From contig NZ_CP090364.1 in the NCBI RefSeq assembly GCF_021432065.1, positions 2,990,601 through 3,054,600 of the forward strand: a stretch of DNA of 64,000 nt, written 5' to 3'. This DNA comes from Photobacterium sp. TLY01. Lineage in GTDB: Bacteria; Pseudomonadota; Gammaproteobacteria; Enterobacterales; Vibrionaceae. This document shows positions 11,017 through 19,527 of this stretch, piece by piece; the first letter of the stretch is position 1, and every line of letters begins with the position of its first letter. A program made the translations under genes and the position numbers. The notes under the pieces are model-generated. The model saw only the letters and a program-made list of their open reading frames with translations, was not told the DNA's origin and did no database searches.

Positions 11017-11268
11017 CTAATATTTGCGTCTATGCATATCACGAGGACGCGACGAGCGAATCAACGACTCGCGACGTGCTCCGCGGTACAACCAGACAGC
11101 AACTGCAATCAAAATAATCCATGGCAGCAGTTTAATCACCACGCCTAATAAACCCGCCAGTGCCATGACCGCAAAACCGGCAGCTATCGCGACAACCATG
11201 CCCATCAAACTGATCCCTGTCATGACCAGCACACCGGCAAACACCAGCAAAAATAAAAACTCTACCAT
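11017..11268 (-). CDS. pspG: Phage-shock protein G
   Basis: The 83-residue protein starting MVEFLFLLVFAGVLVMTGI has two or three hydrophobic segments and the LLPWIILIAVAVWLYRGAR region, very like E. coli PspG (MLELLFVIGFF...IKLLPWLLLAI). In E. coli pspG also adjoins dusA, so synteny supports the call. PspG is an inner-membrane protein of the phage-shock response. GGAGAG precedes the ATG by 6 nt, which favours this start over the upstream GETG extension. A sigma-54-type promoter lies about 73 bp upstream. Confidence 0.88.
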   Translation of the reverse strand: MVEFLFLLVFAGVLVMTGISLMGMVVAIAAGFAVMALAGLLGVVIKLLPWIILIAVAVWLYRGARRESLIRSSRPRDMHRRKY

Positions 11269-11340
11269 TCCAGTCTCTCCACTCACATACGTAGGTAACA
11301 GAACCCGTTCTGCTCCTTTCCTGCATTGCTGCTGGTTAAC

Positions 11341-11357
11341 TGCAGGTTTCGGGCCAA
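11341..11357 (-). promoter_or_regulatory. Candidate sigma-54 promoter of pspG
   Basis: On the minus strand the sequence TTGGCCCGAAACCTGCA has the -24 GG and -12 GC dinucleotides at exactly 10-nt spacing (consensus TGGCAC-N5-TTGC). It lies about 73 bp upstream of the pspG start. In E. coli pspG is transcribed by sigma-54 with PspF, so the match is expected. Confidence 0.65.
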
Positions 11358-11397
11358 TATTCAGTCATCCAGCAAACACTTGTTTTTCAATCAGATA

Positions 11398-11428
11398 CAA
11401 AAACGCCGCGTTCTCAGATCGCGGCGTT
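11398..11428 (-). terminator. Terminator after dusA
   Basis: Perfect 9-bp stem AACGCCGCG / CGCGGCGTT with a 9-nt loop, followed on the minus strand by a T-run, about 65 bp past the dusA stop. Confidence 0.85.
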
Positions 11429-11491
11429 ACAGGCTAAGTTAGCAAATTTGACGATAACGTGTGGTCAAACTCACTATATCTTGCAGGGTCA

Positions 11492-12535
11492 TCACACATC
11501 CAGATGGGCAGGAATTTTATCCAGTGCCTGCTGAACCACTTCAATGCCCGCACCCGGCTTGTGCGCATTCTCGCTGATGTGCCGGCGCCACTGACGTGCG
11601 CCCGGCATATTCTGGAACAACCCCAGCATATGACGGGTCATATGACCCAGGTACGAACCGTTCGCCAGCTGACGCTCAATGTACGGATACATGGCTTCAA
11701 CCACCTCCCGGCGTTTGATGACTGGACGTTCACTGCCGAATAACTGCTGATCCACTTCCGCCAGCAGATACGGATTCTGGTACGCTTCGCGTCCGACCAT
11801 GACGCCATCAAGATGCTCCAGATGGGCTTGGATCTCGGCCAGCGTTTTCACCCCGCCGTTAATCGCCATAGTCAGGTGCGGAAAATCTTGCTTCAGCTGA
11901 TACACTCGCGGGTAATCCAGCGGCGGAATTTCACGGTTTTCTTTCGGACTCAGGCCACTCAGCCAGGCTTTCCGGGCATGAATGGTGAAGTTATCGCAGC
12001 CGCCTTTTTCAGACACAGTACCGACAAAATCGACCAGGAACTGATAAGAGTCCTGCTCATCAATCCCAATCCGGGTTTTCACTGTCACCGGAATATCGAC
12101 CACTTCACGCATAGCCGACACGCACAAAGCCACCAGATCCGCTTCGCCCATCAGACACGCGCCAAAGCGGCCGTTCTGTACACGATCCGACGGGCAACCG
12201 ACATTCAGGTTCACTTCATCGTAACCGCGCTCCTGCGCCAGCTTGGCACAATGCGCCAGATCCGCCGGATTCGAGCCACCCAACTGCAACGCCACCGGAT
12301 GCTCTTCCTCGTTATAAGAAAGAAAATCCCCTTTACCATGAATAATCGCCCCCGTCGTCACCATCTCGGTGTACAACAGCGCATGCTGCGACAACAGACG
12401 ATGGAAATAACGGCAGTGACGATCCGTCCAATCGAGCATGGGTGCCACGCTAAATCGACGACTCGTTGACAAATCAATATTACTAGATAAGACCATGTCT
12501 TGCAAAGATTTATCTTGTGTTTGTTTCTGGTTCAT
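11492..12535 (-). CDS. dusA: tRNA-dihydrouridine(20/20a) synthase, with element-supplied N-terminus
   Basis: DusA reduces uridines 20/20a of tRNA to dihydrouridine using FMN and NADPH. The 347-residue protein has the [18 protein letters not shown] start of the fold, the catalytic [19 protein letters not shown] region, and the C-terminal helical domain ([24 protein letters not shown]). The first about 30 residues ([20 protein letters not shown]...) precede the 15-bp repeat at 12431-12445 and so come from the inserted element. The native start lies at 42,398. The integration has therefore replaced promoter, start codon and N-terminal tail while keeping the frame, as described for dusA-specific elements in Vibrio. 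The enzyme is probably functional. Confidence 0.95.
   Translation of the reverse strand: MNQKQTQDKSLQDMVLSSNIDLSTSRRFSVAPMLDWTDRHCRYFHRLLSQHALLYTEMVTTGAIIHGKGDFLSYNEEEHPVALQLGGSNPADLAHCAKLAQERGYDEVNLNVGCPSDRVQNGRFGACLMGEADLVALCVSAMREVVDIPVTVKTRIGIDEQDSYQFLVDFVGTVSEKGGCDNFTIHARKAWLSGLSPKENREIPPLDYPRVYQLKQDFPHLTMAINGGVKTLAEIQAHLEHLDGVMVGREAYQNPYLLAEVDQQLFGSERPVIKRREVVEAMYPYIERQLANGSYLGHMTRHMLGLFQNMPGARQWRRHISENAHKPGAGIEVVQQALDKIPAHLDV
12431..12445. repeat. Attachment site at the integrase end (15-bp direct repeat copy 1)
   Basis: ATCGAGCATGGGTGC, encoding A-P-M-L-D of DusA on the minus strand, is repeated exactly at 42309-42323. It marks one junction of the integrated element with dusA. Confidence 0.92.
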
Positions 12536-12567
12536 TCTTCACTAATCTCAATCATTTTTAAGCATTG

Positions 12568-12604
12568 CGTGCCCCATATGTATCCCGATATGATATGGGG
12601 CACG
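12568..12604. repeat. 12-bp inverted repeat next to the integrase, likely recombinase or RDF arm sites
   Basis: CGTGCCCCATAT (12568-12579) and its exact inverse ATATGGGGCACG (12593-12604) are separated by 13 bp, between dusA and int. Related copies lie near the other end: TGTGCCCCATAT at 42249-42260 and the shorter CGTGCCCCTAT just before it. Repeats at both ends of an integrated element fit arm-type binding sites. Regulation of int or the new dusA promoter is an alternative. Confidence 0.55.
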
Positions 12605-12632
12605 TGACCAAACAACCAAAAGGTGCCCGGCG

Positions 12633-13727
12633 ATGGCCAGCTTCACTATTGAAAAACGCAAGACCAGTAAAGGCGCACTACGCTATCGCTGTGTTGTCCG
12701 GGTCAAAAAAGGCAATGACGTAGTATATCGCGAATCACGTACTTTCGGGAAAAAAGCAGACGCGAAAGAATGGGGCACGATGCTGGTTTCCAAACTGGAA
12801 GCGCACGGAATTCCAGGGAGAACAGATCACCCAACCATCAGAGAAGTCATCCTGCTGTATCTCAACGAGCCACTAACCTCTGAAAAAATCGGCAGATCAA
12901 AAAGATATGGCTTAAATATGTTGGTGGATACCGATCTTGCAAAAATCCGTGCCGATAAACTGACTGTTGCCGACCTGGTTTCGCATTGCAAAGATCGCAA
13001 AGCATCAGGGGCAAAACCTCAAACCATCGCTGGTGATATCTCCTACCTACGCAGTGTATTCAAATCTGCCAAGCCAGTGTTCAACATCGATATCGACGAT
13101 ACAATAATTCAAGAGTCGTACTACACACTTTACCAGCACAGCCTGATTGCAAAATCAGAACGAAGGAGCCGACGACCTCGCTCTTTCGAGCTGGATCAGA
13201 TCAGAACTGAACTGAAGAAACGACAGAATCACAAAGCAGCTCATATTCCTTTCCTGGATATTCTGGACTTCTCGATTTTGAGCTGTATGCGAATTGGCGA
13301 AGTCTGCAAAATCCTTTGGGATGACGTTGACGAACAAAGCAAAGCAGTGAAAGTGAGAGACAGAAAAGATCCGCGCAAAAAGGAAGGAAACCACATGTGG
13401 GTGCCGCTTCTGGGCGAAGCATGGGACATACTGCAGCGTCAACCTAAGACCGATACGCGTATCTTTCCCTACAACAGTAAGAGTGTATCTGCGGGATTTC
13501 AGCGCATCCGGAGTAAACTAGGCATTGAGGATCTTCGTTATCATGACCTTCGCCGTGAAGGTGCCAGCCGACTGTTTGAGCAAGGGTTTTCAATTGAAGA
13601 AGTAGCCCAAGTAACAGGCCACAGGAATCTGAATACACTTTGGCAGATTTATACTGAGCTCTTTCCTAATCGTGTACATGAGAAGTTTAATTTACTTCAG
13701 AGACAGCGGGGGATGAATAGCCACTGA
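12633..13727 (+). CDS. int: Tyrosine recombinase, dusA-specific integrase
   Basis: The 364-residue protein has the tyrosine-recombinase catalytic set: R220 (MRIGEV), H304 and R307 (HDLRR), H330 (GHRNLNT) and the nucleophile Y340 (WQIYTEL). An N-terminal arm-binding segment rich in K/R (1-60) and a core-binding domain (68-170) precede it. It should catalyse integration into and excision from the dusA site 190 bp away. It is read away from dusA. Candidate arm sites lie immediately upstream, so autoregulation is possible. Confidence 0.92.
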   Translation: MASFTIEKRKTSKGALRYRCVVRVKKGNDVVYRESRTFGKKADAKEWGTMLVSKLEAHGIPGRTDHPTIREVILLYLNEPLTSEKIGRSKRYGLNMLVDTDLAKIRADKLTVADLVSHCKDRKASGAKPQTIAGDISYLRSVFKSAKPVFNIDIDDTIIQESYYTLYQHSLIAKSERRSRRPRSFELDQIRTELKKRQNHKAAHIPFLDILDFSILSCMRIGEVCKILWDDVDEQSKAVKVRDRKDPRKKEGNHMWVPLLGEAWDILQRQPKTDTRIFPYNSKSVSAGFQRIRSKLGIEDLRYHDLRREGASRLFEQGFSIEEVAQVTGHRNLNTLWQIYTELFPNRVHEKFNLLQRQRGMNSH

Positions 13728-13874
13728 ATGGATAGCTTAGGACTGCTCTGAGAAACGAGGCATCGGCTCTACTCGTAGACAAATGAAGTCAATATCCTGT
13801 CCTTAACCTCTACGTGTATAGCAACAGATAGCGCGAAATAGAGCCACTACGTGGCTCTTATCGTTTCAATCACC

Positions 13875-13893
13875 AACTTTCACATGTCAAAGT
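13875..13893. repeat. Imperfect copy of the ACTTTCACATGTGAAAGT palindrome
   Basis: AACTTTCACATGTCAAAGT, one base from the 18-bp palindrome found at 26371-26388 and 42217-42234. It lies between the convergent ends of int and traN. Confidence 0.5.
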
Positions 13894-13921
13894 CGAATCC
13901 GCACCATTCTCAAGCCTACAT

Positions 13922-16717
13922 CTACTTGCTATTCAAGTCGGGAAAGATCTCGGACGCCAAGTCGCGCCGGGCCTTATCTACGTCGACGCCGTTCAAGCGT
14001 TCCAGTGTCCTTTCCCGGGCGTTCTTACGGCTACCGTCAATGTTGAAGTCACTACCGGCTCCGGTCAGGCTGTCGAGGTTTAGCGAGCTCGGGTCCGGAA
14101 ACTTGCCGTTCTGTTGCAGAATCCCAAGCCACTCGTCCAGGTTGACCTTGCTCCAGTCAATCTCGGCGATTTTATCCAGAGGGATGCCACCACACTGCGG
14201 GTTCTTCGGATCACCAAAGGACTCACCCAGTTGAGGACGTACTTGCTCTTGGATGATGCGAGATAGCGGCGAGTTGAAGCAGCAGTAAGCCTCGCGTTTC
14301 TCGACACAAGCTCCGAGCACCTTGGACCTGCAGTAAGAGCCGACATAGGAACAGTTCTTGAGAGCCCTCTTGGCATTCATAGTGAACTCATCCTCCTCAC
14401 ATTTATAAATCATCTGGATCATGACCATCGCCACGACATAGACCGTGTAGATAGTCATGGCGGTGCTCAACCAGGTTGCGGCGCTTTCCATCAAGCTTTC
14501 CTGGGCCAATTTCCCTGCACCTCCGGCAGCGGCCTCTTGAGTGGCGGCATCCTTCCCGAGGGACTTCATGACATCGGCCATGACCTCTTTGACTTGTTCC
14601 GTTAACTGGTCAATCAGTTCGTCAACGAATTGCTCCACGGGTTGATAGAAGGAATCGACCGCGCCAGACATATTTTCGATGTAACTGGCGAAGGGCTTGG
14701 TAACCTCCGTCCAGCCTTCCAATACCGGCTCCCGGAGGATCTGGTAGGCGCCTTTGATCGCCGATGGGTTGGTTTCCGACCCAAGCGCCATGATGGCACC
14801 GTCGAGCTTTGGCACGGCCATGATCAGGTTCAGATAGTCGGCGAGCGAGATATTGGATGGCTTCTCGCAGCAATCCGACACCCCGCCCACGGCGATCTTG
14901 CACTCGCTGGCTTCACCGGCAAAGGCGGAACAAATAACGTTCTCATCGCCAGTGGGATGTTTGTCGCCGTCCAGCCCGGTACAGCTCATATCTTGGGTCA
15001 TGAACTGCGCTGCGTTGAGCAGTGCCGTAGCGCGTGCGAAGTCCGCGCTCTGGGTCTTTGTCACGTCAAGACAATCGTCTCCCATGCAGCGGATGGGGCC
15101 ACCGCACTGGTATTCGGTTTCCTTCTCCAGTGTCGGGATCGCGACATCGGTACCGCAGTCATAGGTATCTTCATGCACGTAGCAGGTGCCGGATGCACCC
15201 TCGGCCCCATCCACGCACTTGGAGCTGATAAATCCGCACTGCGGGTTATTCTCGAATTCGGTACAGCTATTGAGATTACCGCCCGAGTTGACCGGGCAAT
15301 GGATCTCATCCTGGGGATCGATCCAGCATTCCATCTGCCCCTTATAGAAATCGTAATCGGCTTTTACTCGGACCTTCTTGCAGAGCTTTGGAATACCAGG
15401 TAGCGGTGACGGTTTGAGTTGGGACTCGCAGATTTTGATGCCGTTGATAACGGTGCAGCCGCTCGCATCCGTCGGGTCGTCAATGCAGGCAATCTCGCCC
15501 TCTGCGAAACCGTCGATGACGCCTTTGGCCGAGTCTATACAGCTTTGCGGAGACCATTCATCCTTGGTGATGGCTTTGGCCGGGTCGTAGTGGATTCTGA
15601 TACGGCCAAACCCCTCGCCATTGCCAGTGACAGAAACCCTGATCTTGAATGTCACGACATCGCCGTCATTGACGTTCTTGAAGTATGGGGTCACATCGAC
15701 ATTCGGATTACGCTCCCAACTCGTGGAGAGCTCACACTTACCCGCTGTCTCTGGCGGGAAGTTGTTGTTCGGCCCCTGCCAGACCTTGGTTTCCTGGCCG
15801 GATTTCCCCACCCAGACCTGCATGTAGTCGTCCCACTTGGCGTATTCAAGCGTTGCGGACACGATGGCGTCAGGGTTACTGACTTGGACCCGCGTGAATT
15901 CCTCGTAGATCTTACAGTTTCCACCCCAGTAGTTGTCGCCCACCCGGCCAATCCACAGTTCGGTACATCCCTCGCCACAGGATTTCAGATTGTATGGACC
16001 ATCGTAGTGCTTTACCACCGAGGCATCGTAGTCGTGGACGACCTCGCAATCCGCGCTCTGGTCCACAACACGCTGACAGCGTTCGTACTCCGGAATATGG
16101 GCGTTAATCGTGCCCTGGTTGATCGTTGTCTCGGCGGAACAATCTCCGAATCCTCCGGCAATCAGATCCATGTCCTCGTAGGTCTTCTTGCTGAGGTTCA
16201 GCATCGGATCATTGGTAAAGTCAGGACGCGAGCGGTTGGCCGCATCGAGGAGCACTTTGTAGGCGGCGCCTGAGATGGATGGATCGGCGCTATTCGCGTC
16301 GGACCAAAGAGCCCCTTTGGCGCTGTTGCCCACGTCGTCCATGTCGTCGCCGGAATCATAAATACCCTGGAGCATGTCAACATCGGGTTTGTTGGCATCC
16401 GGGAAATAGTAGCTCTCGGGTTGGCCGTCACCGCCGCTGGTTCCTGGAAACAGGTCATTCACATTGATCTGGCTTCCGCCATTCACCTGGAATTGACCGT
16501 CTTTCAGCGTCGGCATCGAGATCGTGCCGTTTTGGACCGAACCAGAGTTGGCTCTGAACGAGTTGGCGAGGTCTTGACCAAAGGCCTGGGCTTCTTTCCC
16601 AACGGAGGAGATGTCCGGATTCTGACCGCCGGTGGCGTATGCATGGGTCGGCAGTACCGACATTGTGACCGTCAGCAGCGAGGCCACCGTTCTCATGAAG
16701 AGTGTTTGGTTTCTCAT
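13922..16717 (-). CDS. traN: Conjugative mating-pair stabilization protein TraN
   Basis: The 931-residue protein has a signal peptide (ending THAYA) and a large cysteine-rich extracellular body with many paired cysteines (for example CSAFAGEASECKIAVGGVSDCCEKPS). A C-terminal hydrophobic segment (MTIYTVYVVAMVMIQMIY) is followed by further cysteines (CYVHEDTYDCG earlier, then GACVEKREAYCCFNSPLSRIIQEQVRPQLGE), all hallmarks of F/IncC TraN. It sits in the outer membrane and recognises recipient surface proteins. In SGI1 the element-encoded TraN replaces that of the helper plasmid. An AcaCD-like operator lies about 70 bp upstream, and a leader hairpin ends at the start codon. Confidence 0.92.
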   Translation of the reverse strand: MRNQTLFMRTVASLLTVTMSVLPTHAYATGGQNPDISSVGKEAQAFGQDLANSFRANSGSVQNGTISMPTLKDGQFQVNGGSQINVNDLFPGTSGGDGQPESYYFPDANKPDVDMLQGIYDSGDDMDDVGNSAKGALWSDANSADPSISGAAYKVLLDAANRSRPDFTNDPMLNLSKKTYEDMDLIAGGFGDCSAETTINQGTINAHIPEYERCQRVVDQSADCEVVHDYDASVVKHYDGPYNLKSCGEGCTELWIGRVGDNYWGGNCKIYEEFTRVQVSNPDAIVSATLEYAKWDDYMQVWVGKSGQETKVWQGPNNNFPPETAGKCELSTSWERNPNVDVTPYFKNVNDGDVVTFKIRVSVTGNGEGFGRIRIHYDPAKAITKDEWSPQSCIDSAKGVIDGFAEGEIACIDDPTDASGCTVINGIKICESQLKPSPLPGIPKLCKKVRVKADYDFYKGQMECWIDPQDEIHCPVNSGGNLNSCTEFENNPQCGFISSKCVDGAEGASGTCYVHEDTYDCGTDVAIPTLEKETEYQCGGPIRCMGDDCLDVTKTQSADFARATALLNAAQFMTQDMSCTGLDGDKHPTGDENVICSAFAGEASECKIAVGGVSDCCEKPSNISLADYLNLIMAVPKLDGAIMALGSETNPSAIKGAYQILREPVLEGWTEVTKPFASYIENMSGAVDSFYQPVEQFVDELIDQLTEQVKEVMADVMKSLGKDAATQEAAAGGAGKLAQESLMESAATWLSTAMTIYTVYVVAMVMIQMIYKCEEDEFTMNAKRALKNCSYVGSYCRSKVLGACVEKREAYCCFNSPLSRIIQEQVRPQLGESFGDPKNPQCGGIPLDKIAEIDWSKVNLDEWLGILQQNGKFPDPSSLNLDSLTGAGSDFNIDGSRKNARERTLERLNGVDVDKARRDLASEIFPDLNSK

Positions 16718-16752
16718 AGCATGGCTCTCAATAAAATCTTGAGAACCATGCT
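16718..16752 (-). promoter_or_regulatory. Leader hairpin ending at the traN start codon
   Basis: AGCATGGCTCTCAA (16718-16731) pairs with TTGAGAACCATGCT (16739-16752): 14 pairs with one G-U in RNA and a 7-nt loop. In the traN mRNA the stem ends one base before AUG and covers the only purine-rich Shine-Dalgarno candidate, so it could limit translation. Confidence 0.55.
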
Positions 16753-16783
16753 ATTCGGCTGAAGTAATAAACCTCCTACGCCA

Positions 16784-16799
16784 AACTGCCCAATTGCGG
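16784..16799 (-). promoter_or_regulatory. AcaCD/SgaC-like operator upstream of traN
   Basis: On the minus strand CCGCAATTGGGCAGTT. It shares GGGCA-GTT with sites before traG and rdfN at similar distances (about 65-70 bp from the start). AcaCD-type activators of IncC plasmids are known to control traN, traG and excision genes in SGI1-family elements; the match to their box is from memory. Confidence 0.6.
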
Positions 16800-16803
16800 A
16801 AAA

Positions 16804-17346
16804 TCACGCGGCTTTACTCTTATCGGCGACGCAAAAAGGACACTCCACGCAGGTCCTTTGGTTGACCGAGGTAAAGTACGTGCATTCGCAATTACCGCAC
16901 TCCTCAAGCATGGCATCACCACATCTGAGCTCGGATGCCAAGCACCAGGCATCGGTGATATCGAAGGGAGCCCATCGAGCACCCTTCATTCCAGGTACCT
17001 CCTTGCGAATGGCGTGATACATGCGAAACGCCTTGTTCAGCGCCTTGATATCAATCGATCTGATCACATCCTCGCCACCAATATTGCGGTAAAGCTGCAT
17101 CAGCAGTGATGCCTGAATCTTGGAGGTGTGACTGTGGATAAGCGTGGCTCCACCACGGAATGTACGCGATCTACGCTCAAGCTCGTATCCATCGTTTTCG
17201 ATGTCCTGATATAACCTACGTACCTGTTTATACGTCAAACCCGTCTCTATCATGATGATCTTGGTGATATAGCCAGCCAGAGCCATGTGGCGGGCGGCTA
17301 TCCATCGTCCCAGCCATCCTGATTTATAATCCGTGTTTTTCTCCAT
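16804..17346 (-). CDS. sgaC: FlhC-like transcriptional activator, SgaC/AcaC type
   Basis: From the ATG at 17346 the protein is 180 residues. It has the FlhC arrangement: helical N-terminus (GLTYKQVRRLYQDIENDGYE), central region with NKAFRMYHAI and ITDAWCLASEL, and a C-terminal zinc site with cysteines C150, C153, C166, C169 and C172. SGI1 and its dusA-specific relatives carry such AcaC homologues, which activate excision and transfer genes. The longer in-frame start at 17436 is unlikely because it would overlap the upstream gene. No FlhD/AcaD-like partner gene is visible in the window, so it would need the plasmid AcaD, as reported for IMEVchUSA3. Confidence 0.85.
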   Translation of the reverse strand: MEKNTDYKSGWLGRWIAARHMALAGYITKIIMIETGLTYKQVRRLYQDIENDGYELERRSRTFRGGATLIHSHTSKIQASLLMQLYRNIGGEDVIRSIDIKALNKAFRMYHAIRKEVPGMKGARWAPFDITDAWCLASELRCGDAMLEECGNCECTYFTSVNQRTCVECPFCVADKSKAA

Positions 17347-17348
17347 TG

Positions 17349-17537
17349 TCAGGCTTCCTTGCTGTTGGCGAACAACTTCCGGTATTGCATCCACAGCACC
17401 GCCATCACCGCCGGAAGAGCAGCCACATAAAGCCAATCGCTTCGCTCCACTCCGTCCAGTGTAATCAGCGACGCGACAGACAAGGTAAAGAGGGCGGCAA
17501 CGAACCAGACCTGTTTGCTTTTCTTAGTGTTCTTCAT
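17349..17537 (-). CDS. Small two-helix membrane protein upstream of sgaC
   Basis: This 62-residue protein starts at the ATG at 17537, with GGAGA 7 nt upstream. It contains two hydrophobic segments (VWFVAALFTLSVASLITL and WLYVAALPAVMAVLWM) separated by a short polar turn. Its stop lies 2 nt before the sgaC start, so the two genes are probably co-transcribed and translationally coupled. I do not recognise the family. In SGI1 the position next to sgaC holds sgaD, but this protein is not FlhD-like. Confidence 0.7.
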   Translation of the reverse strand: MKNTKKSKQVWFVAALFTLSVASLITLDGVERSDWLYVAALPAVMAVLWMQYRKLFANSKEA

Positions 17538-17708
17538 CACATATCTCCTACGATAAAATTAGGGTTTCAATTTCTTTCTATCATGAGAGCTCAGATATGC
17601 AACACCAAACACTGTGTTTTTTTACAGCATTATTTTTTGATGCTTTGATGACTTGCAATTTCAGGCAATAATGAAATATTGGTCATAGAATGACCGGAGG
17701 TATTCAAT

Positions 17709-17969
17709 ATGAAACGTATATTTGGATGGGGCATAGTGCTGGCAACTTTGTTCGTTGCATACAAAGTTGCGGGAGGCGGGGGGCTTATTTTGTCCTTAAT
17801 CCCATTAACTATTCTTATCAGTATCTTTGCGAGCAGGAGTTGCAGTGACGCTGATTCACAAGATGACAGTTTTCTAGAATCGGCAGACCTTGATGACCAG
17901 GAAAGTGTGAGTGTTCCCACTCCTGATGCTTCGGATACAGGATCTGACTGGCGGGGAATCCCTTATTGA
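17709..17969 (+). CDS. Hypothetical membrane-anchored protein, 86 residues
   Basis: The protein has two hydrophobic stretches (WGIVLATLFVAYKVA and GLILSLIPLTILISIFA) and an acidic serine/aspartate-rich tail (CSDADSQDDSFLESADLDDQES). A clear ribosome binding site GGAGGT lies 6-7 nt before the ATG. It is divergent from the sgaC operon. No family is recognised. The acidic tail would probably face the cytoplasm. Confidence 0.65.
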   Translation: MKRIFGWGIVLATLFVAYKVAGGGGLILSLIPLTILISIFASRSCSDADSQDDSFLESADLDDQESVSVPTPDASDTGSDWRGIPY

Positions 17970-18307
17970 AAGAATTTGCGTTATGCAGCGTCTTTCCTTT
18001 CAGTCTTCCTGTAAGTAAAGAAGAAATGAAGCATCATTATCAACTTAACTCTCTTTTTGACATTTCTGAGTTATCCCACAGAGCATAATACTTCCAAAAA
18101 GTGTGATAACTGAATATCCATCAATAAAGTGAAATATTATTAAACTTGGTCAAAGGTGGACACAAGTATGCAAGTGGGTTTACTAAATTAGCAACCCATA
18201 AATAACAAAAGGTATGGAAAGTTTCCTAACTTAGTGCTGGTATTGATAGTGAATATTGTTTGCAGAGTCAAAATTTTTGCCACTGTCTCTCTCGATTCAA
18301 TTTAAAA
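17970..18307. other. Gene-free AT-rich stretch
   Basis: I see no ORF with a ribosome binding site and no strong repeat in these 338 bases. Base composition is clearly more AT-rich than the transfer genes. It probably contains the boundary of the ATPase-PIN-ligase cargo. Confidence 0.5.
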
Positions 18308-18985
18308 TTAACACTGAATTTTGTTTGGGATTAAAGGCTTTCTAGACCAGTGTTCGTCAATGGTTTGGGTGAAATCACCCCTTACTAATTTAGCTCTTTT
18401 TTCAAGCCACTCCCCTTTATCTTTCCTTAAATAAACACCTTCGATTTTATTAGAACCATAAGCTGACGGATTATTTAACATTGTTTTCAAGTCATTGAGA
18501 TTTACTTTTCTTCGCGCCAACGGTGCAATAATGGGTATACCTACAGCCGCTAGAACCTTATTCCTTCTGTTAACGGAATAAAACTTGTTTTCTGAGCGAC
18601 TAAAGAGATCAAAACCAATAAACCAATTAGGTAACTCTTCATAACCAATTGAATGCTCGGCATAACACCATTCACCGAACAGTATTAGGTCTTTATCAAG
18701 CGCTAGTTTAAGTTGATGTTCATATTGTTTTATCCATTTCCACAAATGCTTAAACTGACCACCTACGCCCTGATCTATCCAAGCGCCTCGATTTTGCGCT
18801 CTTAAGTCCCCATGCTGATCAATTGAGAAACCTACATTAGCCCCATCGATTTTCTCTTCAATAACTAGCTCGGAGGATAGGAAAGATTCCACTTCTAATG
18901 GTGACATTAGCTTATCATCCCTGGGTTCCCTACCACCTAACCAAGCGATGTGGGGAGTATGAGGAAATCGGAAAAACTCAGGCAT
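18308..18985 (-). CDS. RNA ligase family protein (Rnl2-like nucleotidyltransferase)
   Basis: From the ATG at 18985 the protein is 225 residues. It shows the covalent-nucleotidyltransferase motifs in order: K45-I-D-G (motif I, EEKIDGAN), NRGAWID (65-71), FGEW (103-106), WFIGFDLF (motif III/IIIa), IEGVYLRK (motif IV, E182) and KRAKLVRG (motif V). This fits an ATP-dependent RNA ligase that adenylates itself on K45 and seals RNA nicks. The start ATG overlaps the stop of the PIN gene by one base (TGATG), so the genes are coupled. A longer in-frame start at 19024 is less likely. It may repair or cap damage made by the nuclease in the same operon. Confidence 0.82.
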   Translation of the reverse strand: MPEFFRFPHTPHIAWLGGREPRDDKLMSPLEVESFLSSELVIEEKIDGANVGFSIDQHGDLRAQNRGAWIDQGVGGQFKHLWKWIKQYEHQLKLALDKDLILFGEWCYAEHSIGYEELPNWFIGFDLFSRSENKFYSVNRRNKVLAAVGIPIIAPLARRKVNLNDLKTMLNNPSAYGSNKIEGVYLRKDKGEWLEKRAKLVRGDFTQTIDEHWSRKPLIPNKIQC

Positions 18986-19527
18986 CACTTCGCTCTCTTT
19001 TTTTCCCAGTTCTGTTTGTTCCAATCATCAATAAGTTGATGAACATGAACGCGTTCGGCAACTAACTCTGTCTCCCAATCATACCAATCAGTATCGCAAG
19101 CATTAACTATCTTGCATTCAGGTTCGTCTTCATTTGCCTTAAGACAAGCCGCCACGATTTTAGTATCCGCCAGGTCATGAATCACTGTTTTTAAAGGCTC
19201 GTTTAGAACGGCAACTTTTGCAGTGTGAGCAGGATTGGCATCCCATTCAATATCGACAAAATCAACTTGATTTTTAGAGAGTTTTTCAAAAAACACACGC
19301 TGCCCATAGTCTTGTTCCGTCAGTTTATTTGAATATTCTTTGGGAATCTCCCAATCAGTATCAATGACCATTCGATCTGCTCCAGCCTCAAATGATGCTA
19401 ACCATTCAAAGACCTTTTCAGCTTCAGAAGGATCTTCAACTGGATGATTTTCTGAACGAAAAGGGGACTCTGGGTGCTCTCCACTTGCAACAATGAGCAC
19501 GTTAGTATCAATCACCTGCCTACTCAT
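18985..19527 (-). CDS. PIN-domain ribonuclease-like protein
   Basis: The 180-residue protein has the PIN acidic constellation: D7 (VIDTNV), E64 (IPKEYSNKL), D118/D121 (HDLADTKIVAACL) and D145/D147 (ACDTDW). PIN enzymes are metal-dependent RNases, often cleaving tRNA or rRNA. At 180 residues it is longer than VapC toxins (about 130), with an insertion after the first strand. It starts within the ATPase stop (ATGA overlap, 19524-19527) and is followed directly by the RNA ligase. There is no small antitoxin gene next to it, so the ATPase may be its control partner. Confidence 0.78.
   Translation of the reverse strand: MSRQVIDTNVLIVASGEHPESPFRSENHPVEDPSEAEKVFEWLASFEAGADRMVIDTDWEIPKEYSNKLTEQDYGQRVFFEKLSKNQVDFVDIEWDANPAHTAKVAVLNEPLKTVIHDLADTKIVAACLKANEDEPECKIVNACDTDWYDWETELVAERVHVHQLIDDWNKQNWEKKRAK

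Noticed and set aside
18985..19527. VapC toxin of a VapBC pair.
   Set aside because: There is no small VapB-like gene next to it. The protein is 50 residues longer than VapC and is locked by overlaps to an ATPase and an RNA ligase.
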